Below, piece by piece: positions 12,101 through 23,440 of a stretch of DNA of 64,000 nt. The first letter of the stretch is position 1; every line of letters begins with the position of its first letter. Source of the DNA: Channallabes apus (lineage: Eukaryota; Chordata; Actinopteri; Siluriformes; Clariidae); contig CM060124.1 in the NCBI GenBank assembly GCA_030522415.1, positions 24,735,454 through 24,799,453 on the forward strand, read 5' to 3'. A model generated the notes under the pieces. It had not been told where the DNA came from and ran no database searches. It saw nothing but the letters and a program-made list of their open reading frames with translations. The position numbers and the translations under genes are program-made.

Positions 12101-12611
12101 CTCTGTTGGCTTCCGCTTTCTTTAGTCGGGCTGAGGATGATGTAGAAGTTACAGACCTTTTAAATGCTGCCGTTGTCTGTGACACTCTGTCGCCCGGCAA
12201 GACATCTTCGCGTGTTCGCAACGTCATAGAGTGGCCCTTAGTGTCCTTGGTGTCCGCTTTCCAGCGACCCACCGTAGCTATGAATTCTGTGCGGCCTTGA
12301 GCCTCAGGTGCTCCGCAGGCGACCTGATCGCGTGTGTATTCGTCTTTATGAGTGTACACAAGCACATCAACGTTACTTCTCATGAAGCTCTCTCTCAGCT
12401 TCCCGTATTTGGGTCTGTACTCAGTTTCAAGGATGTCTAACTTACGTGCATAGTTCATAGGTGTCTTTAATGCAGTAGACGTTGCATTCAGTCGAATTCG
12501 CTTGCCTTTTCTTGCATCCAGCGCCTCGTTGAGGTTCTTTCTGTTCGTCTCGTGGAGCGCTGTTAGGCTCCCCAGCCAAGTGCTGGGAGCGTTGTCCTCG
12601 TTGTTCGGCAT
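9192..12611 (-). pseudogene. BEL/Pao gag fused to partial RT and RNase H
   Basis: An 1139-codon frame from ATG at 12611. The N-terminal 550 residues are gag: charged coiled-coil stretches (near residues 165-215), then a capsid-like region (VFHGDPLEFTSFMKAFKH). Zinc knuckles follow: CAHCKGEHILDDC, CVGCLTKGHLWKDC and a third cysteine-rich cluster. Near residue 690 (about nt 10540) the protease start (ILPIVPVKIKSKK) jumps in frame into mid-RT (VKVPEKDTDLLRFLWW), so the protease active site and the RT fingers are deleted. The RT catalytic YVDD is at about residue 767. RNase H (FSDANEMGYGAV, WTDSTTVVRY) follows. An extra A in an A-run near 9218-9224 ends the frame at MHRHRRSE, just before integrase. 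The in-frame deletion leaves a long open frame despite lost function. Confidence 0.9.
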
Positions 12612-12697
12612 GGTGAAGTTCGACGGCTATTCTCTTTCACTTTCCCATTCAGTGTTCACTTGTTTTCGTTCAAACAGCGGAAAAGCTTTAGACTTTA

Positions 12698-13353
12698 TGT
12701 AGATGCGGTTGGCTTATTTCACTAGTCTTTTACGCGTAGCTAATGTCTTAAAGTTTCACTCACATGACAGAAGTCCGATCTCTTTGTCTTTTGTCGTTTA
12801 TTTGTCAGCATCAAAGAATCAACACTTCATACAGTCGTCTTGAGTAAATCCACTGTTATTACAGACACCAGTTGCTGCATCTTGCAAATCTCTGAGTTTT
12901 GCAACAACCTGTTTGCTGTATCTTGTCGATTACAATCTTGGCTTGGGTATCTAACAACACTCTTGTTGTTTCTTACTTTCCCAGCTTACGTTAGCTTACG
13001 GTTACAACAACCTCGTTGCTGTATTTTACATTTCTAGCTTACCGGGAGCTCTCACTAGCTGACGATCTAAAGCTTGTGTTTCCGTAGCCTTCCAAATCTA
13101 TACTGAGCTTTCTAGCATATCACAGTCACACAAATGCACGTAATAGTAGAATGACATCACAGACCAACTTACAATTGTCAACTTATGATGCATGACTAAG
13201 AAATATATAAAGCTTATGGCTTATGTAACAAACTTAATGCTTAACGCTTTACTAATGAATAGAACAAGGTAGAATAAATGAAATAACAGCAAGTAAAATA
13301 AAATAAAATAAACACAACAACAAATTCATAAAAAGTGCGATATGGCACTTACA
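12698..13353 (-). repeat. BEL/Pao 5' LTR
   Basis: A 656-bp partner of 7653-8306. In element orientation it starts at 13353 with TGTAAGTGCC and ends at 12698 with CGCATCTACA. The gag start codon lies 86 bp further on at 12611. Confidence 0.93.
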
Positions 13354-13990
13354 AAGAAGGTGCAGGGTTTTAAGTACTTAGGGTCAATGGTCGAGAGCAA
13401 CGGAGAGTGTTCAAAGGAGGTGAAGAGACGAGTACAGGCAGGTTGGAATGGGTGGAGAAAAGTGTCAGGTGTGTTGTGCGATAAAAGAGCATCAGCGAGA
13501 ATGAAAGGAAAGGTGTACAGGACAGTGGTGAGACCAGCAATGCTCTACGGCTTAGAGACAGTGGCACTGAAGAAAAGACAGGAGGCAGAGCTAGAGGTAG
13601 CAGAGCTGAAGATATTGAGGTTCTCTTTGGGAGTGACAAGGATGGATAGGATCAAGAATCAGTTCATCAGAGGGACAACCCATGTGAGATGTTTTGGAGA
13701 TAAAGTCAGAGAGGCCAGATTGAGGTGGTTTGGACATGTTCAGAGGAGAGATTGTGAATATATCGGTAGAAGGATGCTGAGGTTGGAACTGCCAGGCAGG
13801 AGGTCTAGAGGAAGACCAAAGAGGAGATTCATGGATGCAGTGAGAGAGGACATGAAGTTAGTTGGTGTGAGAGAAGAGGATGCAGAGGATAGGGTTAGAT
13901 GGAGGCAGATGATTCGCTGTGGCGACCCCTGAAAGGCAACAGCCGAAAGACAAAGAAGAAGAAGAAGAAGAAGAGGAGCAGGCTGTATCA
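13354..13990 (+). mobile_element. RTE-type LINE, 3' part with (GAA)n tail
   Basis: Continuation of the LINE interrupted at 7652. The frame resumes with KKVQGFKYLGSMVESNGEC, then MLYGLETVAL, MDRIKN, RLRWFGHVQRR and MIRCGDP, ending at the stop in 13930-13932. This is the typical RT-thumb and C-terminal region of RTE-like ORFs. A short UTR and a GAA-repeat tail (about 13955-13975) precede the resumed Gypsy sequence. The AAGAA at 7648-7652 is repeated at 13354-13358, so the BEL element entered here after the LINE was in place. Confidence 0.88.
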
Positions 13991-15207
13991 CAGTTCCACT
14001 TCATGACATCTACCTTGAGACAGAAATAGTGAAGGGGAAAGTATGTGACGGTATTTGTACCGAACTCCCTGTTGAAGGAGTTCAGGTAATCCTGGGAAAT
14101 GATCTGGCAGGTGGTGTTGTTTTCCCCCGTCCTATTGTGACAGTAAAACCAGTAGTTGATGTGAACAATGATTGTGTGTCCATTTCTCCCACAGTGTTCC
14201 CATCATGTGCAGTTACACGTGCACAAGCACGAAAGTTTGATGATGTTCTCGATTTATCTGAATCTTTCTTGCAAACCACACCTGTCACAGCAAAACTTCA
14301 TGTCGAACCAATCTTGTCTGATGAAACTGTTGCACCATTACAGATGGGCCGTTCGCAATTGGTGGCGGCGCAGAGGTCTGATGTAACACTAGCTAAATAT
14401 TTTAAAGCTGTTTCTGATGAGCAAATGGGGTCTGATAAAAATGTGTTGTTTTATCTAGATGATGTGTTAATGAGACAATGGAAAAATGTTGATGTTGTCC
14501 AACAGATTGTTGTGCCCGTAAATTATCGGCAGCAGATTTTGAATCTCGCTCATGACCATGTTTTGTCTGGCCATTTGGGAATTACAAAGACATATGACCG
14601 TATTTTACGATCCTTTTTTTGGCCTGGCTTAAAAGCCGATGTTGCTGATCATTGCAGATCATGCCATGTTTGTCATGTGACGGGCAAGCCGAATCAAATT
14701 GTTCCTCCGCCTCCGTTACACCCAATTCCTGTAATGGGGGAACCATTCGAACATGTGATTATTGACTGTGTGGGTCCGTTGCCGAAATCAAAAACTGGTC
14801 ACCAGTTTATACTCACTTTTATGTGTGCTGCCACTCGATTTCCGATGCGCAGTATAAAAGCGAAGCTGGTAACGAAAGAAATAATAAAGTTTTTTTCACT
14901 GTTTGGGTTGCCAAAAATCGTACAAACAGATCAAGGATCTAATTTTACCTCAAAATTGTTTTCGCAGGTCCTTCGTGAACTAGCTGTCAAGCATCAGTTG
15001 TCGAGCGCCTTCCATCCGGAGTCGCAAGGTATGTTGGAGAGGTTCCATCAAACTCTCAAGTCCATGCTCCGGGCTTTCTGTCTTGAAACGGGAAATGACT
15101 GGGATGAAGGGCTCCCGATGCTGATGTTTGCAGTACGTGAGACAGTGCAGGAATCGTTAGGTTTCAGTCCGGCTGAGCTGGTTTTTGGACACACTGAAAC
15201 TTTTTAA
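13984..15207 (+). pseudogene. Gmr1-like protease end and integrase
   Basis: The Gypsy coding sequence resumes after the LINE tail with ITVPLHDIYLETEIVKGKVC and VILGNDLAGG, the end of the protease. A linker leads into integrase. The zinc-binding motif is spread over LAHDHVLSGHLG and CRSCHVC. The catalytic triad is visible as D in VIIDCVGP, D in IVQTDQGSNF and E in ESQGMLERFHQ. The frame stops at 15205-15207 within a small deletion or frameshift, and the reading continues in the frame opened at 15185. Integrase acts on the linear DNA copy in the nucleus. Its position upstream of RT is the unusual point. Confidence 0.9.
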
Positions 15208-17095
15208 AGAACAGTTTTTATCACCTGAGAATAGAACGACAACTGTATGTGAGTATGTGACTCAAATGAGACAGCGTTTAAATCGAGTGTTGGAAATAGC
15301 AAAATCGACCTTGGGTGTTAAACAGCAACAAATGAAAAAACATTTTGATGTTAAAAGTGTGTCACGTAATTTTAAGCCGGGAGATTTAGTCTTAGACTGC
15401 AAGGACGACCCTGGGAGTGGAAGGAGAACTAAGTTCTCTGGACCCTACGTGGTGGAGAAGAAAGTGAATGACACGAATAACCAAGTTCATACTCCTGAAA
15501 GGAGAAAAAAAAGTCGTGTCTGTCACATAAACATGCTAAAACATTACGTGAATAGGGAAACGTCTATAAAATCCACAGTGGATGTGACATCGGTGGTAAC
15601 TGTTTCCCCCCTGCTGAGTAAAGTTGACCCTGAGGATGACGGTTTGATTAGTCATGACAAAATGGCTACAAACAAATTATCAAATTCGGATATTTTGAAA
15701 AATCTGAAGGAACATGTATCTTACCTCCAACAGTCTCAAAGATCAGACGTGATGTCATTAATTAATGAATTCTCTTCTCTCTTCTCAGACGTTCCCAGAC
15801 AAACCCGTGTTTTATTCCACGATGTCGAGCTTTTACAGCCAGCCCCGATAAAACAACACCCTTATCGTGTCAACCCAAAGAAGAGAGAAGAGATGAAGAA
15901 AGAGGTAGAATACCTGCTTAAGCACGGCTTAGCAGTTCCTAGTTCGAGCCCCTGGAGCTCAACATGTTTCCTGGTACCGAAACCTGATGCGACTTCCAGA
16001 TTTTGCACAGACTATAGAAAAGTAACAAAACCTGACTGTTTTCCGTTACCTCGGATGGAGGATTGTGTAGACCGTGTTGGGGGGGTCGTCATTTGTAACA
16101 AAACTCGATTTGTTGAAGGGTTATTGGCAGGTACCGCTGACACAGCGTGCGTCAGAAATCTCCGCCTTTGTTACTCCGGATAACTTCCTACAGTACACCG
16201 TCATGGCCTTTGGAATGCAAAATGCTCCAGCCACCTTCCAAAGGCTAATGCAAAAGGTTTTATCTGGTGTAAAGAACTGCGAAGCATATCTAGACGACGT
16301 AGTCGTTTACTCAAAGTCATGGAATGACCACATAAATTCATTGCGTGAGGTTTTTTCCCGTTTAGACAAAGCGTCCCTGATAGTAAATTTAAAGAAGTGT
16401 GAGTTTGGAAAAGCTGTAGTTACTTACTTGGGTAAGCAAGTTGGCCAAGGACAGGTGCGCCCTGTTAGTACCAAAGTAGAAGCAATTAGTGAATTTCCCA
16501 TTCCTAAATCAAAAAGAGAGCTACGCCGCTTTCTGGGCATGATTGGCTACTACCGTGCTTTCTGCAAAAACTTTTCTGCAGTGGTAAGTCCTTTAACGGA
16601 CTTACTGAGTACATCCAAAATATTTGCTTGGAATAAGGAATGCAATATTGCTTTTAATGCTGCAAAAGACCTATTATGTAGTGCGCCAGGTCTTTCCGCC
16701 CCCGACTTTTCAAAACCTTTTAAACTAGAGGTGGATGCGAGCGCATTGGGTGCAGGTGCAGTGTTACTGCAGCAAAGTGCAGCAGAAATTGACCACCCCG
16801 TGTGTTATTTCTCGAAAATGTTTTCAAGAACGCAGAAAAATTATAGCACAATCGAGAAAGAAGCTCTAGCCCTGCTCTTGGCTCTACAACACTTTGAAGT
16901 GTACAGTACATTGGTGGTAGCTCTATACCAATATTAGTATACACGGATCATAACCCATTGGTCTTCCTTTCGCGAATGGCCAATTCAAACCAGCGGTTAA
17001 TGCGGTGGTCATTAATCATTCAGGGTTTTAATCTGGAAATACGCCACAAAAAAGGTGCGGAGAATATTTTAGCGGACGCACTATCGAGGTCGTAA
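15185..17095 (+). pseudogene. Gmr1-like integrase tail, reverse transcriptase and RNase H, frameshifted
   Basis: Begins with the integrase C-terminal tail (LKLFKEQFLSPENRTTT, FKPGDLVLDCKDDPGSG). RT follows from about 15840: HPYRVNPKKREEMKKEVEYL, SSPWSSTCFLVPKPD, FCTDYRKVTKPDCFPLPR, then AFGMQNAPATFQRLM and catalytic AYLDDVVVYS near 16287. RNase H: KLEVDASALGAGAVLLQ, YSTIEKEALALLLALQHF and YTDHNPLVFL, ending ILADALSRS with the stop at 17093-17095. One extra G in the run at about 16078-16085 and a small indel near 16905-16915 break the frame. Stops therefore lie at about 16183 and 16937. The 3' LTR begins 45 bp after the final stop. Confidence 0.92.
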
Positions 17096-17140
17096 AGTTT
17101 TGTTAGTCAAAATAAAGATTTTGACTTTTATGGGTGGGGG

Positions 17141-17507
17141 TGTTACGTGCAGAAGTAGTGCAGGTATGTGTGTGTGTGTAGCGCGGGTATGTGCGAATGC
17201 GCGACGGCGGGTAGCGGCGCGTACGCGACCTCTCCCCCCCTTTCTCTCTGTCTCTTGCTCTCCTTTTTACAGGAAGTCCCGCCTCGATGGAACGTGCCAT
17301 GACGTGCGATAGGCTGACCGTGGATCTGCACGCCTTCTTAAGCTGGCGAGTGGAAGCAGGAAGTGCGCGACTTATGCCTTGTGTGTGACTTACGTACTCA
17401 AAGTGATTGGTTGGTTGTTGGTTGGTTGGTTGTTGGTTGGTTGGTTGGTGGAGTGTCGAAGTGTTGGTGTGTGACTGTGTGAGTGTATATTTGTTTGATT
17501 GAGTGAT

Positions 17508-17538
<31 letters not shown>

Positions 17539-18061
17539 GTTTGTTTGTTTGGTTGGAGAGAGAGCCTGTGTGTCGCGCCTTGCCCTCTCTCCTTCGTTGT
17601 TTTGGGTTTTCTTTATTGTTTTTGTGTTAGCGTAGATGGAAGTGTTCCTCCCTTATACATAGTTTTCTTTGTTGTAAATATTGTATACAGTATATATTGT
17701 TTTGTTCTTTTTGTTGTTTGTATATAGCTACAAGGAAGCAGTAGGGGTTGAGTGCCATTTTTGTTGTCCCCCGTTTTCTCCTGTTTTGTAAGTAGTTAGG
17801 TAGTTAGTTTAGTCTTTGTATTTTTATTTATATTCTTTCCTTTGGTAGTTTAGTTAGTTTGAGGGTGGAGATAGAGGGGGGGGGTTTGTTTATTGTTTTG
17901 GCTTGGCTCAATCCTGAAGCCCAGAGCTTCCTGTATGTGTGTGCGTGTGTATTAAAATAAAAATTCACGCACTGAATTCTTGGTTGCAAGGTTCCTTTAT
18001 TTATAATAAATTTATTATTTTCTTTGTTGCGTCCCTTGACCCTAGACCGGGGGTCGTAACA
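17141..18061 (+). repeat. 3' LTR of Gmr1-like element
   Basis: Starts TGTTACGTGC right after a polypurine tract (GGGTGGGGG at 17132-17140) and ends GTCGTAACA, giving matched inverted ends. At 921 bp it is more than twice the length of the 5' LTR. Only the last 150 bp match. The unique part contains GTTG-type short repeats at 17408-17450 and a (GT)n run at about 17508-17534. Confidence 0.85.
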
Positions 18062-19032
18062 ATTACAAACACCTTCAATAAAGTAAAAGCATTAGACATT
18101 TAGCAGGGAAACACTGTTATTTACAGATTTTTCCTAAATTGAAGATCAAACACCTTCAAATAAAGCAATAACACAAAACCCCTGATATTTAACTTCTTTT
18201 TTCATAAACTCCTATGAACACACATGTTCAATAAAGTATTAACACAAACCCAAGGTTACAATATTTGTAAAATAGCCTGTAGAACTGTGACACAATATAG
18301 TACAGGTATGATGCAAAATACAATAAAAAGAAGTTCAGTTTTATAGCATTACAATAAAATCCTAAAATGAAAAACTCTAAATGAAATATTTAGACTATTG
18401 TGCTATAACAGTGGAATATTCTCTCTCACAAACTTAAACATTGCTGTGAAATATCCTTGACTAAAAACCTATTTAGAAATGAACAATTTCAAACAAGATT
18501 CCCAATGTTCCAATTAAAGTTGGATTGGAAACTTTATTAAAAATAAAGTACAATGTGGTCCCTTTTTTAACTCTATAGTTCTTATACAATGTATGTGTAC
18601 AAATAACTTTAACTTTTAGTTCAGAATCCTAATGCTTTAGTGCAAGTAATTCAAATCTAAAACATACCAAAATGGCAAAATGGACGGTCCAATGTATGTA
18701 AGAAAGATCCTCTTCCAAACAGGCAGTAAACATCTCGATCCTTGGTGCATTAGGGTGGATTGGAAGAGAGAAGAAAAGAACACATTAAGATATTGAGCTT
18801 TGTTTACAGCAACAACAATAAGAATTAAAATAACAATGAAAATATTTTTTCCCCCACTGAATCACGATGTGACATTTCAGAGTCTTCTCCTCTGTCCCTC
18901 AGTGACTGCTTTCCTCCTCACCTGTAGCTCAGCAGCGTATCTTCACTTCTCTGAATTTACACAGACAACCGTTTACCGGCTGCTGAATCAGACCACCTTT
19001 GCGCCCGCTCAACATTTGAAGGATGCCAGTTT
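18062..19032. other. AT-rich interval, no gene seen
   Basis: Single-copy-looking AT-rich DNA with many short A-runs. Nothing in it matches other parts of the window or a coding family known to me. The last 8 bases before the next element (19033-19040) form its target duplication. Confidence 0.5.
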
Positions 19033-19040
19033 CCCATTGG

Positions 19041-20512
19041 CAGAGGTGGAAAGAGTAATAAAATTTTGTACTCAAGTACAAGTACCGTTACTTCAGTGAA
19101 ATTTTACTTAAGTACAAGTAAAGTTACCATTATAAAAATCTACTCAAGTAAAAGTAAAAAGTAGCTCATTAAAAAATTTACTCAGAGTAAAAGTTACCGA
19201 GTTACTTTTTTATTTTTATTTTTTTAACAGCGGGGGTGGGATGAGGCATTCTAGCGTAGTTCAAAAAAGATGAGCAGATATAAAATCTCAAACTAGTTGT
19301 TTTTAACTGAAGGAACACCTTTGCGTAATAAAGCTGTTGTCTTTCTTGTGCTTGAAAATCAAAGTGGTCACTTAAATATGGTGTTACGTCCCAGTCTAGG
19401 GTCATACAGCAAAATAATGGTTCAGGGTTCTATTTTAAACTGTATGGAAATGGTGGTATATGGCAGAAAGAACTAGATCCAATCATTAACTGATGAAATA
19501 ATGAGGTTTGTATACACACACACACACAACAGGAGGAGGATCAGATTCAGGTTGGACCCAGGCCAAAATAATAAACAAAATGGTATTTATATTTAGTAGC
19601 TAGATTACCTGCAAAAAAAAAAAACACAAACAAAAATACAGGTACCTTCCCGGACTCCCTAAACCTATATAAACTATATAAACTATATAAAATAGAAACC
19701 TAAGCTAAACTATATAAAATACCTGGCTCAAAAAAGTCTCACAGTCTAATATTTCATTGGATTGTTTTAGCTATGATTAAGCTGTGGGACTGCTTTGATA
19801 AAATTATATATACATAATATATATAAGGTTATCACCCCCCCCCCATCATTCCGTACAATAAGGTAGTCAGCTATCTTCATTTTATTGCCACATAACATCC
19901 TGAGCAAATAAATTCCCAAATAAACTCCCTCTTCCAAAAATAAATGGCAGCCACGCCCCTGCTACTAGTGAATGCACAGACATACAGTGAAATTATCTAT
20001 AAATATATACGAAGACCAACCAAACCAAAGGGACAAAGCAATAATCAAAGTCAATTGGAGGCAAAAAGTCAAACCGGAATACACAACCAAATGTCAAAAC
20101 GCCAAAATCACAACCTCTTTCATCTTTCCCGCGTCTCTCTCCAGTCGCGCTAGTCGATGACATCACTCAAGGCGGAAGCGACCGTGTGGAAGGTCAGGTG
20201 ATGCCGATGTCAGAAAACCTGGAGTGGAGTCTGGAGCGGCGCGCGACCAGGACATGATACACACACGCGAGCGCAACGGGGCATTTATACAAAGCATAAT
20301 ATTTTTATTGTTTTAGCATTTTCATTCATTTATTTTTTACTCAGTAGCGAATATGATTTAAAATATAGCGAATTACAATACTTCAAACAAAACGTACTTA
20401 AGTAAAAGTAAAATTACAGATTTTTAAAACTACTTTAAAAAGTAGAAATACACAAAAAAGCTACTCAATTACAGTAACGCGAGTAAATGTAATTCGTTAC
20501 TTTCCACCTCTG
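19041..20512 (+). mobile_element. hAT-like non-autonomous DNA transposon, copy 1
   Basis: A 1472-bp element with termini CAGAGGTGGAAAG, inverted at both ends, and an exact 8-bp target duplication CCCATTGG at 19033-19040 and 20513-20520. The 8-bp duplication is the hAT hallmark. The subterminal regions are rich in ACTTAAGTA- and ACTCAAGTA-type motifs, which are probably transposase-binding repeats. No transposase frame is present. A shorter copy (1253 bp) lies inverted at 58673-59925 with shared internal sequence. Confidence 0.9.
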
Positions 20513-20520
20513 CCCATTGG

Positions 20521-23078
20521 CTGGTTCATATCACGTTACGTCTGTGTCTGATACCTGAGCAATAAACATAGGCGTATTTCGCATCAGCTCCCGCCCTCAC
20601 TCACGCGCTTATTTAAAAGCGCTAATAATACAGCGGTAATTAGAATATCTCCGTCTCCGGATGCTGATCAGCCAATCAGAAACAAGATTAGAATGTTCCT
20701 GCCTTCAGCTTCTGATTGGTTGTGACAGTTAACGCGGATAGTTCGTGGAGTTTTCGCTAACGTTTTTGGTACAAAAATAACACCATAGTTCCCCTCATAC
20801 AAGCTAAATATCAAAATGTAACTTAAAGTGCTGCTTTAAAATAAGCTACACAGCAGATACATTATCCTTGTGTGAACATTCAGGCATGCATTAAGAACGC
20901 TGATGTCTAGACTGCCTTTGTAATATTTCAGAACAAATGTCATCAAAACAAACAAATATATATTTTTTGATAAGTATAAGTCTCCTAAAGTCTCTTCACA
21001 TTCTTTGAAGGCATGAAGCAGATACTATAGCCTACATGTAAGTGATAATGTAAGAATAATCTTTTAAAAAGTCATGAAAAATGCTAAACTTGCATCTTAG
21101 AACTTAAATATCAAAGTATTATAAAACTAATATGATTTACCTCAAAATTACAAAGAAAAACAATAAATTTTTAGTATGGTCATTAACCTTTATCTAATGA
21201 GTTTTGTATTTAATCACAATTTATTATTGTAATTTTACATAAAGTTATACATAATTTACAAAAACAGAAAAAACAAAGTAAAAATAATATGGTATTTTTA
21301 CTGTTAAAAATGTGAAAAGAAGTAAATTTTTCAGTATTGAAATAATACTTTAAAAAACAGTCAACTTAGTAATTTACAGTAGTTTTTAAAAAAAGGAAAA
21401 CTACTATAAAATTTGAAAGTTTTTTTCCGTAAAATTAGGACTTTTTTTTTACAGTGTGTTTAATAATGAACTTTCTCTAATAAATGGGAAGTAAGGAGTG
21501 AAGAACGAAGTCAGAAATCAGAATTGGTATTCTTTGATGGCCATGTTGTGTGCCTCATTCACTGTTAAGTTAACGAATTTTCATCGCCGATCACCAGCCT
21601 GCTGAAGGTCAGTTGCCAAGGGACTGAACTAGCTGTCCCAGCACTTTATCTTTCAGAAACTGGCTGTTGTCCTGACCATAAGGCCCCCAATTGGGACTGC
21701 AGCTTCAAATACAGAAGGGTAACAGCCATGTCAGCTTCGATTTGGATACCAGACATGCTACTGCTAAGGACCAGCTGTAATGGGGTATCAAACGGTTTTT
21801 GACACTAGTTTTGTAACATATCAACAAACAGCAACCCGAGGCACAATCACAGGGAGCAGCAATCTTCATAAGTTAGTGTGCCAAAAGACATCACCCTGTG
21901 TACATCGGGAGCTGTGCAATTGGTGCTATTCTAACCATTTGTTTCACCCTGTCTGCAATTTCATCAATTTAGAACAAATTCAGCAATTTAGAACAAAGAG
22001 CAGATGTCAAATTCTGCATGAAACAGAAATTCACGTTTGCTCATTCAGAGATGTTTGACATTATTGTGTCAAGTTTTATGGCGATGCTGCAATGACTCAT
22101 GGTGTTTTGATTGCCACAACATCACTGGGAAATGATCAGGAAGACCTTCAACAAGTTCAACCTCTAAGATCGTCTGAGAAAAATCCACAACATTGCTGCC
22201 ATTGTCTGTGTGTCATATGTAACATTCCAGACAATCCTTACATGTGATGTAAAAATGTGCCATGCTGGAATCAGGAAAGAATAAAAAATGTAAAGCAATT
22301 TGTTGTTAATTAGATAGTTTAAAGTCCTATCAGCAACATGAACTCCACGCTGTGAATCGACTCTCCTTCATCTGAATGATTCAGAATCATGTATGCTCTA
22401 AAGCATCGCATTCTTAAAGGGGCAGAACCCAACATTGGTGCATGCAAAAAACTAGATGTTCTACAACGAAAATTCTGTCACCAAGTTCTCCTCACATGTG
22501 AGTTTCTCGCCAGAAAAAACGGAGATCCAGTGCAAATCGTAGAAGATGCTTATCAGGAATTGAAAAAGAAAGACTTCCAGGACATATTGCAGAAGTGGCA
22601 GGAATGCTGAGAGAACTGTATTTTTGGTGATAGTGTGTAAACATATTTATTTAAATTACTTTCTTGTAAATAGAGATAATCTTAAAACTTTTTGCCACCA
22701 CCTTGTATCATGCCCTAAATTCTGCTTTGCCGCCATCACTACCATATTGCGATAGCCACACCGGCTCTGTCATTCATAGCTGCCCCTTTAAAAGTGCTGT
22801 GCGTGGGCTTCTAGCCTTTTCTTTGAATATGCACCTCCATTTCACTCCCATTTTACTGCCATCTTTTGCTAGCCTAATGTCATCATGCCCACTGGTCGCT
22901 GCTTTTTATGCAGACATGCACATTCCTATTTTTTTCTACGTTATCTCTTATTTTCTCTCCTCTAATTTTTCTCTACCAAAGCTCTATTATATCTAATCTT
23001 ATTAATATGATCAATTCAACTGATCCGAAGTTCCAAGATCCAAAACATCTTAACTGACTGTCATTTCAGAAGTATTTA
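20521..23078. other. Interval without a recognisable gene
   Basis: 20521-20760 is relatively CpG-rich, with CCAAT/ATTGG boxes and a TATTTAAA box. It could be a host promoter or a decayed transposon, but no associated open frame was found. 20800-21460 is AT-rich and repetitive in appearance. 21530-22300 and a 73-codon frame at 22389-22610 (VLQRKFCHQVLLTCEFLAR) resemble decayed mobile-element coding sequence, but I could not name a family. Confidence 0.4.
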
Positions 23079-23429
23079 TTCATTCATTCATTCATTCATT
23101 CATTTTCTATACCGCTTAATCCTGTGTTCAGGGTCGCGGGGGACCTGGAGCCTATCCCAGGAGACTTCGGGCACTAGGCGGGGTACACCCTGGACAGGGT
23201 GCCAATCCATCACAGGGCACACATACACACACACACCTCACACACTACGGGCAATTTTGGGAACGCCAATTAGCCTAACCTGCATATCTTTGGACTGTGG
23301 GAGGAAACCGGAGTACCCAGGGGAAACCCACCAAGCATGGGGAGAACATGCAAACTCCATGCACACAGAGACCGGAATCGAGCCTGGCCGGGGAATCGAA
23401 CCCAGAGGTGCAAGGCGACAGTGCTAACC
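23079..23429 (-). repeat. tRNA-derived SINE with (ATTC)n tail, copy 1
   Basis: A minus-strand SINE. The tail is the (ATTC)n run at 23079-23104. The conserved body contains ATACCGCTTAATCCTG and GTCGCGGGGGACCTGGAG, and a B-box-like GGTTCGATTCCC lies near the head (reverse complement of about 23391-23402). Imperfect duplications AGAAGTATTTA and AGGAGTATTTA flank it. The A-box end is truncated. Further copies lie at 34372, 37215, 57917, 61029 and 61578. Confidence 0.8.
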
Positions 23430-23440
23430 AGGAGTATTTA

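Larger units (their letters stand above)
7653..13353 (-). mobile_element. BEL/Pao LTR retrotransposon, internally deleted
   Basis: Minus-strand LTR element of 5.7 kb. LTRs lie at 12698-13353 (its 5' LTR) and 7653-8306 (its 3' LTR), with AAGAA duplicated on both sides, a 5-bp target duplication as usual for BEL elements. A purine-rich tract (reverse complement of 8307-8322) abuts the 3' LTR. Coding remains: gag with zinc knuckles, the second half of RT, RNase H, and the two ends of integrase. Protease, the RT N-terminal half and the integrase catalytic core are missing. It could not have moved with its own enzymes in this form, unless the deletions followed insertion. Confidence 0.93.
4815..18061 (+). 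mobile_element. Gmr1-like Gypsy LTR retrotransposon (integrase before RT), carrying nested insertions
   Basis: Plus-strand LTR element: 5' LTR, leader repeats, gag, protease, integrase, RT, RNase H, 3' LTR. The RT and RNase H are of Ty3/Gypsy type, yet integrase (about 14500-15207) lies upstream of RT (about 15840-16600), and RNase H ends only 45 bp before the 3' LTR. That order is the hallmark of Gmr1, first described from cod, rather than of ordinary Gypsy elements. The protease is interrupted at about 6954-13990 by an RTE-type LINE that carries a BEL/Pao element. Removing both joins LRGV to ITVPLHD in one protease-like reading. No target duplication is evident between the flanks at 4815 and 18061, and the two LTRs differ in their 5' halves. 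Confidence 0.88.

Noticed and set aside
22389..22610. 73-codon possible gene
   Set aside because: Has some transposase-like flavour, but no catalytic motif, termini or match elsewhere in the window; reported only inside the interval entry.
23079..23104. CRISPR-like or satellite array from repeated ATTC
   Set aside because: It is the short tail of a SINE, seen again at several independent SINE copies.
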